DNA of 64,000 nt, taken from assembly GCA_963970005.1 (NCBI GenBank), contig CAXAMN010005191.1, positions 1-64,000 on the forward strand, given 5' to 3'. Each line of letters opens with the position of its first letter. Within the stretch, counting starts at the first letter, position 1. Shown here in pieces: positions 42,901 through 51,829 of this stretch. A program made the translations under genes and the position numbers. The stretch comes from Durusdinium trenchii (taxonomy: Eukaryota > Sar > Dinophyceae > Suessiales > Symbiodiniaceae). Under the pieces are notes generated by a model, which made no database searches, was not told the origin of the DNA, and saw only the letters and a list, made by a program, of their open reading frames with translations.

Positions 42901-45364
42901 TTGGAGCAGGTCCGCCTGGTTTGAGATTCTGAAAGATATTGGCCACATTCTTCACTGCCTTCTCCTTTTCCAGGATCATCCTGTCTTCAGTTTGCCGTTC
43001 GATGTGCCTTCTGATCATATCACGTAGATGTTTGTATGTCTTCTTGGCATCATCGTCGTTCATGCTATTGTAGGCGCTGATGTCGTATGCCATGAGGTTT
43101 GAGTTCCTGATCTTTCTCCATAGGAGATCCCGAAGAGTTTCGTCGCTCGGGACGTCAACGGGCTTCATCCCTGCCAGAATCTCATCCCAAGTGTGGAAGA
43201 ACAACGATAAGTTCTTGTCTCCTTGATATTCTAGTTGGTAAAGGTGCATTGAAGTATATAAGACTTCCACATTTGATGTTGTCTTGAAATTCATAAGGAT
43301 CAGGGCTAGGACCTCTCTTCCCTTTATGAGGCTTGATGTTCTCCCTTTTGCATTGATCCTCGTCCTCAACTTCATAGCTACACCTGAACCATCATCTTTC
43401 GCATCCATGACGACCTTGGTAAGAGCTAGGCCGAGTTTAGCATCGATTGAATGGAATCTTTGGTCTCCTGAGTCGACAAACTTGTCCGGATCAGGGTCGT
43501 CCATGGCTTCTTTGATCCAGTCGATCCAGGGCTCTTGATCTGAATCATTGGCCGCAATGATGATCGATTGAATGAGATTTGCCTTCCATAGTCCAAGATC
43601 ATTGATCCTGGGCCATGACGGAACGTTTATCTTTGATTCTTCCTTCCTCGATACTTTCATGATTGTAGAGGTTGCCGGTGCAAGATGAGATGAAGAGGAT
43701 GTTTCTGTTTCTGAAATCTTATCCCTCAATGATTTGTTCGCCTCGGATAGCTCAATTGATTTCTCCCTTTCCTCGGCGTACTCATTGTGGGTTTCGGCAT
43801 ACCATTCATACATCTCATCTCGGCTCTCTGTCATTTCATTGTACCCGTCCTTGTAGTATTTCGCCTCCTCTTTTGCGTTCCGAATCTCATCTTCCTCGGA
43901 CGCGTGGGTTGGTAACCCGCGGTCTCTGGAACTAGGACGCTTGCTGTACCGAGAGACTATGGGTGCCATTCGTGCTTCTGCTTTTAATTTCGCATTTTCC
44001 ATAATGACATTCTTTGTCTCCTTCTGGCTTTCCAATAGTGCATTCTCCAGTTCTCCGATCTTCTGTTGAATTTCAGCACCATCATCGCCGAACATAGGAG
44101 CTCTCATCATATTCTCTCTTTTCAGCTGTGCGTTGGCTTCGGATAGAGCGAGGTTGACGTCTTTCAATTGTTGTCGTTCACGGATGGAACTTTCTAGGAC
44201 TTCGTTGTTGAATATTTCTCCTTTTGCGATAACCTCCTTTGCGATGTTTGCTTCGTATTCATGGTGGCTCGCCTTCTTTTCTGCCATTTCTCTAGCAGAG
44301 ACTTCAGTCTGGCATACAAACATCTCCATTCTCATGCCCACTTCCATCTCTCCTATCTCCGCTCTCGCGTTGAGTTCAGCTCCACGTGCCATAGCCAGCT
44401 GACCTCGTAGATGATCAATAACCATAGCTTCCTGATTGCTCTGATCTTGAGATGAGTGAACACTGTGTCGAAGACGTCTTTCCCTGACCTCACTGTTCCA
44501 TTGTTCTTCTCTCTGGTGTTGGATCACCTCGTGCATATTGACATTCTCATCCTGTAGCGCAATCATTCTAGCTTGTATCTGGTCAGCTATTCCGACGAAG
44601 GCTGTGTTCTCATCCTGAATGGCTTTTGATCTTCTATTGATCGCCAATGAAGATTCATTCTGTTCTTGGATGTGTCCAATTGCTGCTTGAAGCTCTTGGG
44701 ACATTCTGTCCTTCGTTGCTTTCACAGATTCAAGCTCTGAATGTTCTTGATGAGTTTCTTGTGCAAGCTCTTGATATCTCATGTAGATATGTTCAGCTGT
44801 CGATTCCGCCAAGCGTAGCTTGTGTTCGAGCTCTTCAATTCTTATTGTTGCTCCTTCATCTTCCTGTGTCATCTCTTGTAAATGTTCCTGCATCTTCCTG
44901 TTGTAGTCAGACATTTGCCTGAACTCCACTTCAGCCTCGTGGTGTAGTCGTGAGTACCCGGCTTGGATGCATTCATATTCTTCATGAAGAAAATTGTATG
45001 CGTTTCTCGCCGATCTCAATTCTTCACCCAGCTGAATCTCTCTTCTTTGCTCTTTTGTTCCTCTATCATCGTCACGTCTCTTCTCTATACTCCTTCTTGG
45101 GGATCTCGCGGTAGACGTTATAGGCGATGTAGATCTTGTTGTAGCTCTCATCGATCTTCTTGGTCCTACGGGCGCAAGATCGGTCAGATTCCGAGCCGGT
45201 GGCACGGATCTTTCCGAGATTTGTGATCCAGTAGGCATAGTGATAACGTCAGCATTTGCTGATGAATCAGTACCCATTGTAGAGTCTGGTGACGAAATGG
45301 TGTTGGGACCACCAGGAGCAGCGAATGAATAGGGTTCGCTTCCATTTCCTCCTGAGCTTGACAT
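36557..45364 (-). CDS. Retrotransposon ORF1: Gag-Pol polyprotein (Ty1/copia)
   Basis: 2,935 codons from the ATG at 45364, 81 bases inside the 5' LTR. Residues about 100-560 form a long Glu/Gln/Arg-rich coiled coil. A copia-type Gag core follows (about 580-800), then a basic GKGKGKGDGKDRSRS stretch and two CCCH zinc fingers (890-908 and 928-946, C-x7-C-x5-C-x3-H). The protease motif is IMDTGCG (Asp1146). Integrase has HLLTH...CESC (1377-1391) and catalytic D1420, D1481 and E1512 (LAERNN); the D-E spacing of 30 is shorter than the usual 35. Reverse transcriptase has YGHPDAG and YVDD (D2254-D2255). RNase H has ADADFAG (Asp2472) and TPEAEI. The RT wording (ADAIQAYIQA, YGHPDAG, KLAGP) is typical of dinoflagellate copia elements. 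No stop or frameshift disrupts it. Confidence 0.95.
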   Translation of the reverse strand: MSSSGGNGSEPYSFAAPGGPNTISSPDSTMGTDSSANADVITMPTGSQISERSVPPARNLTDLAPVGPRRSMRATTRSTSPITSTARSPRRSIEKRRDDDRGTKEQRREIQLGEELRSARNAYNFLHEEYECIQAGYSRLHHEAEVEFRQMSDYNRKMQEHLQEMTQEDEGATIRIEELEHKLRLAESTAEHIYMRYQELAQETHQEHSELESVKATKDRMSQELQAAIGHIQEQNESSLAINRRSKAIQDENTAFVGIADQIQARMIALQDENVNMHEVIQHQREEQWNSEVRERRLRHSVHSSQDQSNQEAMVIDHLRGQLAMARGAELNARAEIGEMEVGMRMEMFVCQTEVSAREMAEKKASHHEYEANIAKEVIAKGEIFNNEVLESSIRERQQLKDVNLALSEANAQLKRENMMRAPMFGDDGAEIQQKIGELENALLESQKETKNVIMENAKLKAEARMAPIVSRYSKRPSSRDRGLPTHASEEDEIRNAKEEAKYYKDGYNEMTESRDEMYEWYAETHNEYAEEREKSIELSEANKSLRDKISETETSSSSHLAPATSTIMKVSRKEESKINVPSWPRINDLGLWKANLIQSIIIAANDSDQEPWIDWIKEAMDDPDPDKFVDSGDQRFHSIDAKLGLALTKVVMDAKDDGSGVAMKLRTRINAKGRTSSLIKGREVLALILMNFKTTSNVEVLYTSMHLYQLEYQGDKNLSLFFHTWDEILAGMKPVDVPSDETLRDLLWRKIRNSNLMAYDISAYNSMNDDDAKKTYKHLRDMIRRHIERQTEDRMILEKEKAVKNVANIFQNLKPGGPAPKLKAAPADPKKKPKGQHEQVVSEDAAAVKPKPNPKKHPEDKNKKGKGKGKGDGKDRSRSPSADKKKIPCKFFVKGNCTMGKDCPFSHKKPRSPSRGPSVGKNDKPVCWMWIRGTCDKGKDCKFYHDPKASPKKGISAPADSGDDRPKPKAKPKPKPKAKPGAPAIDGELFMDESEDEGIAASAKAREGGAKVSFDEETCEIMLNEAIYSVRDKWKVVEKKPLRPDIKRYDEKELTCYTRKEQIRFEEKVAEARGILMVPYTEIKRVRIPVGPKGDLAVTMSFDEDDGLVFHHKVIPHVCEGKKDHADTKTLSIPAKGSRTKFIMDTGCGYDLISKGRAKKLGLEVRESDQSMSFYTANGVTSTKGVADIHFDEFDSTYSPFVLDESPSVLSVGKKCMEEGYTFIWPACGNPYMVSPDYKKIMLEVEGNIPYIVKGSDFCTPTDDTRAEMIARFTLGEDGADYQSTFINCDVDPQGIMCDNDDLPVIEPPKVKRRKRNKKFKASPGEEDEVGSDVAGDSEPEADDDDADDIEVDVVDGASRMVRRGTLKADARKIEHLLTHRYKNPYCESCIRAKMKHFKTHRGAFKRKLKAFGDLVTFDFVDTRNILDQGISTDREIFVIRDRYTGVIWAYPSKERFTKDVANAINHFKGLKKIKIAYADKAPEFETAMKQLKIPFDHSLPNHPQNNSLAERNNQFIMMTTATCLLEAGLPPCFWSYAVECVSHLLNIEEGEDGVSPWYKLHGKEFHGEKIPFGAKVFFMPSSQGRIEQKHKFDPKGIPGIFAGYEIKPGMNWSRQYRVWSLETFAHQSLAFDANRPIRKLLTPQITETLVFLAPIEFPLKEGYEKINNTLEGMKIRDRRDGEPEVGDPSQMIDYGDYEPTEPGMDFEELAEREIRDEDDEDAIGDHEADDEERDDPGDDDDPKPDGGHSKILSKPAKAKVPPSTSREDHPPVGDPSMDHMSMGKASDGIIYLNDDGETVKLDRKGNPYKVGSDGRRFFRSSPRPRSKYTPEEWKALSLSDRAIAEKKEALEKEKMKERESKGAGSSKDKKKKKKKEDKDDDPKDVSPNIFIDLKKDRTLITDDDDMGGHSPSSASTLSTELPSDDDYLVEWEEWTSVENGFGPRATWDPLNIIDVNSGEILNDMAVAYAMPTESNRCTTEDFTKNLKDHHLSFPSMPCINSISKHRERYTYADATNPMSAYRNLFNAAVSRPVSRAEMLKNPKAKASMRKEWLGLHEQGVFDFSVIREYYDVKQEALTLKQVVHFARVHGIIVEKNYQLPMSDERRKFKGRGVLLGNKVKNQNWEAAFFQDLGNSPASFESSRWADFYGCVPGHSVKLADAIQAYIQASLTGPPCWVELPSDAWPDDVDVSKYHRPVVRLLKALYGHPDAGTMWEKHCDTQVRQLGFKPIGDEWPSMYFHEGLKLLLVIYVDDLKLAGPTENMTKGWSMLRTKLRIEPETDLGLYLGCMLTRGESKLHDGTVVNTVSYNMEGLLKLSVEKYLDIVGHDTKLKKVTTPSVPEETKSHPARAPAPGKEAVTCPWCANTFDPKYSGKLHSKSESDVTPDDGNRGSLAPHAASILMKLLYAARIARFDLLRSINMLARNVNKWTSNDDARLHHLMCYVNSTLDKRMIGWVGDPIATLSVGIFADADFAGCGETLRSTSGSHMHVQGKHTRFPIAGGSKRQGCISHSTPEAEIVAADSTLRNFGIPSIGLWQTLSGKAPEILFHDDNQGMIGVARTGKNPTMRHLERTHGISIVSLHEHFQQDHFVLLYEISHKMCADIHTKAFRTPLAWRRACMLINLLDPEDLSSKELADMVSPSVDHKKIDHQIFQTKTDDIPNFPYTQTPVLPRAVFVKGMTGKEGVQDLPNGDCIYVVKVPVYYRRFPPGRYIPSDTCRSTWVLVNGSWNCVEREATPLQQALRFDHWVERACFLYHASKASSSPEAGACLSQSPFLALANVPWTPDAVLQFSIASLSTDPALLQSQEVPLNNCHPATLRVINTLLRLVHGGGVGGRTVHQFALSVRCKTILCAWIRRGKTQKQIKITEMNGDAMATHSPECIMCREHKSLSLVKTHTVLSGCRICLIIVGLRSTTRAVRTQKLIPGVSRVIP
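36860..36866 (-). promoter_or_regulatory. Candidate -1 frameshift site G-GGG-GGA
   Basis: On the element strand the codons CAT-GGG-GGG-GGA-GTG of ORF1 contain the heptamer G-GGG-GGA in the X-XXY-YYZ phase. ORF2 is in the -1 frame and is open here, so slipping would fuse residue 2835 of ORF1 to the rest of ORF2. No pseudoknot was demonstrated by eye. Confidence 0.5.
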
Positions 45365-45445
45365 TGCAGGTTTCTGTAATGACTAGTCTTGTTCTTGGTC
45401 TCGTGTATCTCGTACGGCTATAAAGAGCGCGTACGGCTGATAACC
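45365..45445 (-). other. Retrotransposon 5' leader
   Basis: 81 bases between the 5' LTR and the ORF1 start. It contains two GTACGGCT/AGCCGTAC copies and little else. Confidence 0.75.
45434..45445 (-). promoter_or_regulatory. Candidate primer-binding site
   Basis: Directly after the 5' LTR the element strand reads GGTTATCAGCCG. This resembles the initiator-tRNA(Met) site TGGTATCAGAGC of many copia elements with one extra base, so the match is imperfect. Confidence 0.4.
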
Positions 45446-45618
45446 TGCGAGTGGATCTTAATCAGCGAAGTTTGAAGCTATCACTGACGGTCCATAAGCG
45501 GCGTAGCGTCGGAACGGAAACCGCACCTTTTCTAGTCGCTTGATCCTTGAGCCAAAGTACATATGGTATATATATATGTACAAGTTGCACTGTACGTGTC
45601 GCTGCACTTCCATTCGCA
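45446..45618 (-). repeat. 5' LTR (173 bp)
   Basis: TG...CA ends; differs from the other LTR by one substitution and one AT unit. A TATATATATATACC run lies directly before the spliced-leader-like sequence in element sense. Confidence 0.95.
45546..45567 (-). promoter_or_regulatory. Spliced-leader-like 22-mer in the 5' LTR
   Basis: Aligned without gaps to the 22-nt dinoflagellate spliced leader (which ends CATTTTGGCTCAAG), the LTR matches 17 positions: ACC at the start, two short internal matches and an unbroken TTTGGCTCAAG at the 3' end. It lies about 52-73 bases into the LTR, right after a TA-rich run, where transcription or the R region could begin. Confidence 0.65.
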
Positions 45619-45623
45619 TATTA
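45619..45623. repeat. Target-site duplication, right (TATTA)
   Basis: Matches 26268-26272. Confidence 0.9.
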
Positions 45624-46156
45624 TATATACATATTTACAGTATATATATAGATATTGTCATACATTACTTTAGCGATCTCATGGAATCACAATAGTTCCA
45701 ATGCGACTTGATTGGCCTACTGGGCATGCTTTGCTTTGTTCAATGTGAAAACGCATGCCCATGAGTCGAGACTAAAGTGGACACCAAAACTTAAGGTGTC
45801 CACCGTAGTCAAAATGCTTCCAACACTGCAGTCAGAATGTTTTGTGAGCTACGCACTGACGTTTGCTCATCCACTCTTTGTCTCAACCTGCAACTCGCAA
45901 CTCCTAAACCCACAGAAGTTCCTTGGCTGGCCAACGAAGTGTTGTCATTGCACGCATGAGCCGCAACACCTTGGTTGATTATATTTGTTCTAAGTGACTC
46001 GTACTTCGGACTTCCCGAAACCCCATGGCTGGAAATAGGAAACAAATATCTAGAGACAGAACAAAAACATCAACCAGTTTCAAGTGCTTCAAGTCCTATC
46101 TTCAACTCACAGCCAAACACAGGCAAAGACAAGACCTTCGACCGTCCAACCAATGG

Positions 46157-46200
46157 TGTTGGAGGCCATCGCTCTTGGGTTGAAGGCCATCGCTACTAGT
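46157..46200. repeat. GGAGGCCATCGCT / CTACTAG repeat fragment
   Basis: TTGGAGGCCATCGCT and then GAAGGCCATCGCTACTAG, related to the array at 5672-5797. A partial unit, AGGTTGGAGGCCACCGCTAG, also occurs near 49273. Confidence 0.7.
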
Positions 46201-46601
46201 TTCCTTCTCTCACTTTTGAAACAACCTTGGGAACTTGCCAAACTGCTTCGTCCAGACTCTTTGTGACATGGTTTACGTGCCTATAAGACTTTGATTGGAA
46301 AAAGCGACAAAGCAACCACAAATTGTTTCATATTCATCAAGTATATAGTGTGTGGATCATACGTGTTATGTAATGCCCAAGTGTCCACAAACTGCCTAAC
46401 ACGAATGCAAAGTGGTCTGAACCGAAACGTATGTGCCTTTGTGGAATTTGTTTGTCTTTGTTGGGGGGTCCGATCGGATGGTTCGGCGCGGAGTACAAAT
46501 GTTAAACCCCCTTGAAAAGCTGGTTTCGATAGCCGTCTTTTTTCATTGTGCACGCACGGTTTTGTGACTGTGACCGAGCGTGGGTAGCTTATACTGCTTG
46601 C

Positions 46602-46750
46602 CATCAGATTCATAGAACTTGTATGAACTTGTCATCAGATACATAGAACGTGCCATCGGATGCAAAGAATTTGTCATCGGATTCATAGAACTTGTCATCG
46701 GATTCAAAATGATTCATAGAACTTGAACTTGTCATCGGAATCATTGTCAT
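46602..46750. repeat. Tandem repeat of about 22-24 bp
   Basis: CATCGGATTCATAGAACTTG and variants repeat six or more times with irregular spacing. Confidence 0.8.
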
Positions 46751-48318
46751 CGATAAGTCGTGTGTTTTTAATAGGGTGGGGGGATGGCAGTGGCAAGAAA
46801 ATGCCGCATGGGAAAAATGGAATGCCATCCTGATGCCTTTCTTCAGATAAACAACGACAATTCATGACCCTCCGTGTGAAAGTGTGAAAATGCTGCGGTG
46901 AGCAGCAAAAAAACAGGCTTGAAGCTCCATTTACAAGCTGTTTTCAATCATTAAGCGCGTGCCGAACCACCCGATCGACGCGTTGTTGTTGTTGTTGCTG
47001 GTGGTGGTTGCAAAACGCGCGCCATGGTTTTGTTTCATACGTTTTATCAGCACTACACAGCCAAAAGACTGAGTTCACAGCTTGTTAGAACAGGACCCAC
47101 TCTGTTAAATTCATGCCACAACTTATATAAGTTTGTGCTGGTGTTAAGCATGAAGCTGCAGCAATACTAACAAAGAACAAATCCGTCTACGTATCTGTGC
47201 ACCATATATTGTACCAGTGTAATATGTTCATACATATATACTTATATTATATTTTATATTCTTGGTACCAAAACATCATACCCTTGCTCCCCATTCGTGA
47301 CCGCTTGTTCCCTTGAAACTGCATGGTCATGAATAACGGTTCTCACAGGAGATGAGATGGGGTCAAACAAAACAGAATAGAATAAGATAGAATAAACATA
47401 TAAATAACTAGCTCTGTTTAATAGTTAAGGTGAATTGAAAACAGCAAACATGTGCAACCAAACAACATATTGTGCCGCATGATGCCTCTTGATAGGAGTC
47501 CTGCTAAAATATTGCCCACTTAGATTCATATACTTTCCTCCTGACTCCTGAGTGCAAAACCCTTCGCGGAGAGGCATCAGAAGTGACATCCTGCAGGCGT
47601 CCTGGCACTTAAAAAGACAGGTCATGCAGGCGTCTTTCAAAACAGTTGGAGCCAGTGAGAACTCTAAGGCTTGCACGAACCTTAACACGATAAAGAGTCT
47701 TATGAAAAAAGCAGCTTGACGATGAGGCAACGCATCCAAGAAGTCGTAACGCGGGTACCTTTATTGTAGCTGCAACAGAGATATTTAATATTCAGGTGAA
47801 ACTGTGGAACACAATTGCTGTTCAGGTATGTGCACATATAAGGCCAAGAAACTGTTGGGGATCTGCTCTGGTTTCTGAAACCCTTCTGCCTAGCGTGCCA
47901 TGACGTAGGTGAGCGTCCGTGTATCCAAGGGTAGCAAAATGACCTGCACACCAATCAGATTCAAAATACTATCAGAAAAACACCTTTGACAATGCCTTCC
48001 ACATTTCCTTGTTGGTTCAGAACACACACACAGTGACATCTCATCCGGCAACAATATGTCAAATCGTCACATCTGTGCTTCCAGCAAGAAACAGGCCGAG
48101 AAGTTCTCGAAGTCAATAAATGATATATTTTATACTGTATATACAGTTACAGTATATAATACCAATCATGTGATTGTATAGCTTGATCAGTAGAACTACT
48201 TGTAACTGCACACTAGCAAATTAACGACTCAATTTTAATTCGACAGGCTGATGGAGCTGTTGACTGGCACAAGAATGCAAGGCATATAGGCATATGAACG
48301 GTAAAGGTGATGGACATA

Positions 48319-48429
48319 TCAAGCATCAATGATGAAATCCCATCCTCTTTTGTTTGGCGGCCAGCCTACCAACTCCTCAATTTGCGGTGGAAAAAACTCC
48401 TGTGGCATAACGCAAGGATGCTCCAGTGA
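48319..48429 (-). CDS. Terminal exon of an unrecognised gene
   Basis: Starts after TTTAAGCAG and reads SLEHPCVMPQEFFPPQIEEL then VGWPPNKRGWDFIIDA followed by TGA: 36 codons plus stop in exactly 111 bases. The content is clearly coding-like and the acceptor is good. No preceding exon was identified and I do not recognise the family. Confidence 0.45.
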   Translation of the reverse strand, partial: SLEHPCVMPQEFFPPQIEELVGWPPNKRGWDFIIDA

Positions 48430-48931
48430 CTGCTTAAATTATCTTATAGAGTTACTGTAGCTGCTATAGCTGTTTCACGCTGCTCCGCACTCTACTGACT
48501 GGGATGCAATTTACAGTATCTGATTCCGCACATGCACACACACACAGCACATCAGAATTGAAGTCCTCCGCATAGCTGTGGAACCTCTTGGAAAGCCTCG
48601 CACTCACTGAGGAATGTTGCCAGGTTCTTGTCTTATACTATGCGGGGACCACTAGAAGAACAAGTCAAAACAGGATGCCCTTCATGATTGCTTGGCGAAC
48701 AGCATGCAGCATCTATTCTGGTCCAGCATCCTTAAGACATACAAAGGCACGAACACACAAATAAAAGCCGCAACTCGGCATTCGTATAAAAAGTGATGTA
48801 ATGTGCATGGTCACTTGATGCTGAACTGAATTAAGCCCGTTACGCTGCTAGCAACTTCACGTCCGCACAGCGCTCCTGACTGTGGTGGGTGTGGGGGCCA
48901 TCGCTATCTGTTTGATGCAGAGAATTATTTG

Positions 48932-49233
48932 ACTTCGAGGGAGCCCCACCATGACACTTCAATCACTTGTTTTCATGCCGTGGTGGGGAGCATATTGCCA
49001 TGGTCGTGAGCCTTGTGGTTTTCTACTTTCCTCGTGGGCCCTCACGTTTGGGATTGTTATTTTAGTGAGTGCCCACTGCCATCTGGCGCTTGCCGTGGAG
49101 GTCCGGTAGTGCCCACTGCGATCTGGCACTTGCGGTTGAGGTCCGGAAGTGCCCACTGTGCTGTCGAGGTGGCGAGGAGCAGGTGGTCCAGGAGAAGAGC
49201 TCTGATACAAACAACCCTCACCTGGCAGGTGGT
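48932..49233. repeat. Dispersed repeat copy B
   Basis: Shares with 12687-13200 the ACTTCGAG...CCCCACCATGACA start, the CCATGGTCGTGAG block, GAGGTCCGG units and the ACAACCCTCACCTGGCAGGTGG end. It lacks the CACAAACA expansion and has its own duplicated AGTGCCCACTG...GAGGTCCGG unit (49066-49160). Confidence 0.7.
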
Positions 49234-49239
49234 GAAAAC

Positions 49240-51829
49240 GAAAAAGGACAAAGGTCCAATACAGTTTGCTCTTAGGTTGGAGGCCACCGCTAGAGTTCTG
49301 AAACGACAGGAGGAGACTGGGAGGTACAGAGACGGTAGACTGTGAACAAAACATGCCAGCTTTGGAAAGTGGGTAGTCTTAGTTGACCAAATGGTAAGCA
49401 GCGCAATATGTTTCTTCGCAAGGCTGCGCCCCTCACTGGCAACTTTACAAGACAAAATTCTAAACCCATGTAAGACCGCAGCAATAGTAGCCCAAAGTAG
49501 CAAACAATGTTCCTACTAGTCATTGAAATTGCATAATGCATGTTCATTTATGCTCTTATTGCACAGATCTATGGAGCACCTTCCCACCATAGTCTCTATT
49601 GTAAAGCTTTACAGCTTTATATACCTGTTCGCATTCTTAAGAGCAGCACAACCGACTGTTCGTTTAACCGTCGGTGTCCTGTACCAGGTGCCGCATGGTT
49701 TTCACAACATCATCCGCGCTCATTGTAGGTGCCTGCTTCTGCTAAGCAATCTCAAAAGGCCAATCCAAATGACAAGCAAAGGACTCTCACTATATTGCAT
49801 CAATGAAACGATCCAATATGGAGAGTAAGGCACCCATGCTTTGAGTGCATGTTGGCCTCAAGTTGTTTCAAAGTGCAACCAGCCAGGGCAGTCTCACACA
49901 CAGTACAAAGTAAACCAACAGAAAGCCTGGGAGCAATGCGCCGGCAAACATGAAACTGTATTGAAAATCAAGACTCTGAAACCGTATTGTTCATCTTCAA
50001 CAATTGCTAGCCTCCACAAAACGGAGAAATGGCACTGTGGCGTCGGGGCAGTTCATCCTGGATAGCGGTCATACTTTCACACAATCCAACCGCTTGAACT
50101 GCACCCAAAGGGTGCACAAAGCATCGTAAAATCAATGCGCCGATTTGTGCCAATGGAAGCTACAAACTTTTTGTGGGCAATCAGTACTAAACAAGGGGTT
50201 CTGTTTTCTCACACTACGAATTCACGTGCCTGTCAGCCACGCTACGCACCTAAGAAAAAACACGACTTTCAATTCTTGTGCCGTGCGCTCAGCAAGTGTT
50301 GGAAACATCTTCCATCTCAACCAAGCATAAAGATACTTGACTGCAGCTGCACATGTCTCGGGTCGTGACAAAGCCAGTCCGCAATCTCAACGTTCTTCGC
50401 AACCATACCCTGGTGAAAACTCATCAAACTTGAGATAGGAGGGGGTGAACGAAAGGTAGCCAATCATTCGCAACCGCATCATCGCTGATCTTGCAGTACA
50501 CGAGTCCAAGCTCTGTTGAACTCCTGTTGACTCCTTGATTGTGACCCAAACAGCAACGGCGCAGGGGGGATTTGATCCATGGGGCCCCCCTGTCAAACAA
50601 AATCCCTTCTTACCGGACCAAACCCAATGCATAATCCCAACTCCAGATTGTAGTACTGTACATTTTTGCTCAAGAAAGCAGAACTCCGGTAGCTGAAGCT
50701 ACCTTTCGTGACAAACTCTTTGCAACTTTTGTGCAAATTCTGAGCAACACTGCAATTACTGTAGATTCAACTCCGCATTGACATCTGAGTTTCCTAACTC
50801 AGCTCACCCCATCCCAACAACACCTTCGGTCGGCCAGGTGGACCCCCTTGCACCAAGTGCACTGACCAGCAAAAACTCATTACAGTATACACATCCTGTC
50901 GACCACTCAATTGTGACATGTATTGAGTTGATTATTCTGGATAAAGCGTTTGAACAAATTGTCTCAAGGCCTGCGCCGGCACCAACAATTTGGGACGAAT
51001 ACTGTAGTCTTCAAACATATCTGCCTGCTGCAGCATGGGTGCCATCGCCACCTCAAGGTGTGATGAGACTCAAACAGTAAACACTGAACACCGAAACCAA
51101 CAGTTTGAGACCCTTCTTGTTCAGAGTTGTGTACTGCAAGAGCGCCAAAAGGAACGGAAAAAGCCCCCGAAAGGTCACAATCACAAAGACGAGGTGCGCA
51201 TGGGTTCAAAACAATGTGTTTTTTCCCCAAGGTTATACACGAAAAAACAACTAATACACATTTAATACTTCTGCAATTCAAACTGCTGTTTGCGACTCAA
51301 ATCGCCGCTTGTCAAATCTTGTTCCTTGCGCTATCCCTGTATGGTTTGAATGCATATGGAGAAGCCTTGCATGGTTTCCTGAATACAGGTACATGATGGT
51401 ACATGCACACTGTACAGGTGTTATTTATGTATAGTAAGTATACGTAAGTAAGTACATAAGTAAGTACGTACGTGCGTACGTGCGTGCGTACGTGCGTACG
51501 TAGGTAGGTATGTATTTATTTATGTATTTATGTATGTATGTATGTATGTATGTACAGTGACAGTATGTTCAATCCATGCTGCGTGCAGGTCTTCACAACT
51601 CAAACAATTTGTTGGCCATTCTGCATAGAAAACAATCCGCATCCTCGGCACAGAGTTCTTGTAGTGGGTGGAAGTGCGCTTGTTTCGCGCCGCTCGTTGG
51701 GGCCATCCGTGGTTGGCATTGCGGTTGTCTGGTAAATGATCTTCGCTTCCTTTGGAACTGCTGATTAAGCTCGCAGGTTCGTTGTAAAACACATGGTGGT
51801 TGATCCAAATTCCTTTCATCTGGAAAGTG
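49240..51829. other. No gene recognised
   Basis: Scattered short frames on both strands without family resemblance or matching splice sites, plus the GTAC-type microsatellite at 51424-51558. Confidence 0.4.
51424..51558. repeat. GTAC/GTAT tetranucleotide microsatellite
   Basis: A run of AAGTAC, GTACGTGC and TATGTATG units that changes gradually along its length. Confidence 0.9.

Larger units (their letters stand above)
26273..45618 (-). mobile_element. Intact 19.3-kb Ty1/copia LTR retrotransposon
   Basis: Two direct repeats, 26273-26447 and 45446-45618, begin TGCGAGTGG and end CCATTCGCA and are flanked by TATTA on both sides. They differ by one substitution (GGAAGCCG against GGAAACCG) and one AT unit, so insertion was recent. 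Between them, on the minus strand, are a short leader, ORF1 (Gag-Pol in the copia order protease-integrase-RT-RNase H), a second very large ORF in the -1 frame, a 3' region and a GGGGGG polypurine tract. Neither ORF has an internal stop. At 19.3 kb it is several times longer than typical copia elements of 5-6 kb; most of the excess is ORF2 and the coiled-coil start of ORF1. Confidence 0.95.
45624..48318. other. No gene recognised; short repeats
   Basis: TA-rich sequence next to the retrotransposon (45620-45665), a CTAGTAGC-family fragment (46157-46200), the tandem array at 46602-46750 and TA-rich runs. A minus frame at 47425-47739 is open but not coding-like enough to call. Confidence 0.4.

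Noticed and set aside
27157-45226. Many plus-strand ORFs across the retrotransposon
   Set aside because: They are antisense shadows of ORF1 and ORF2, with compositions mirroring the coding strand.
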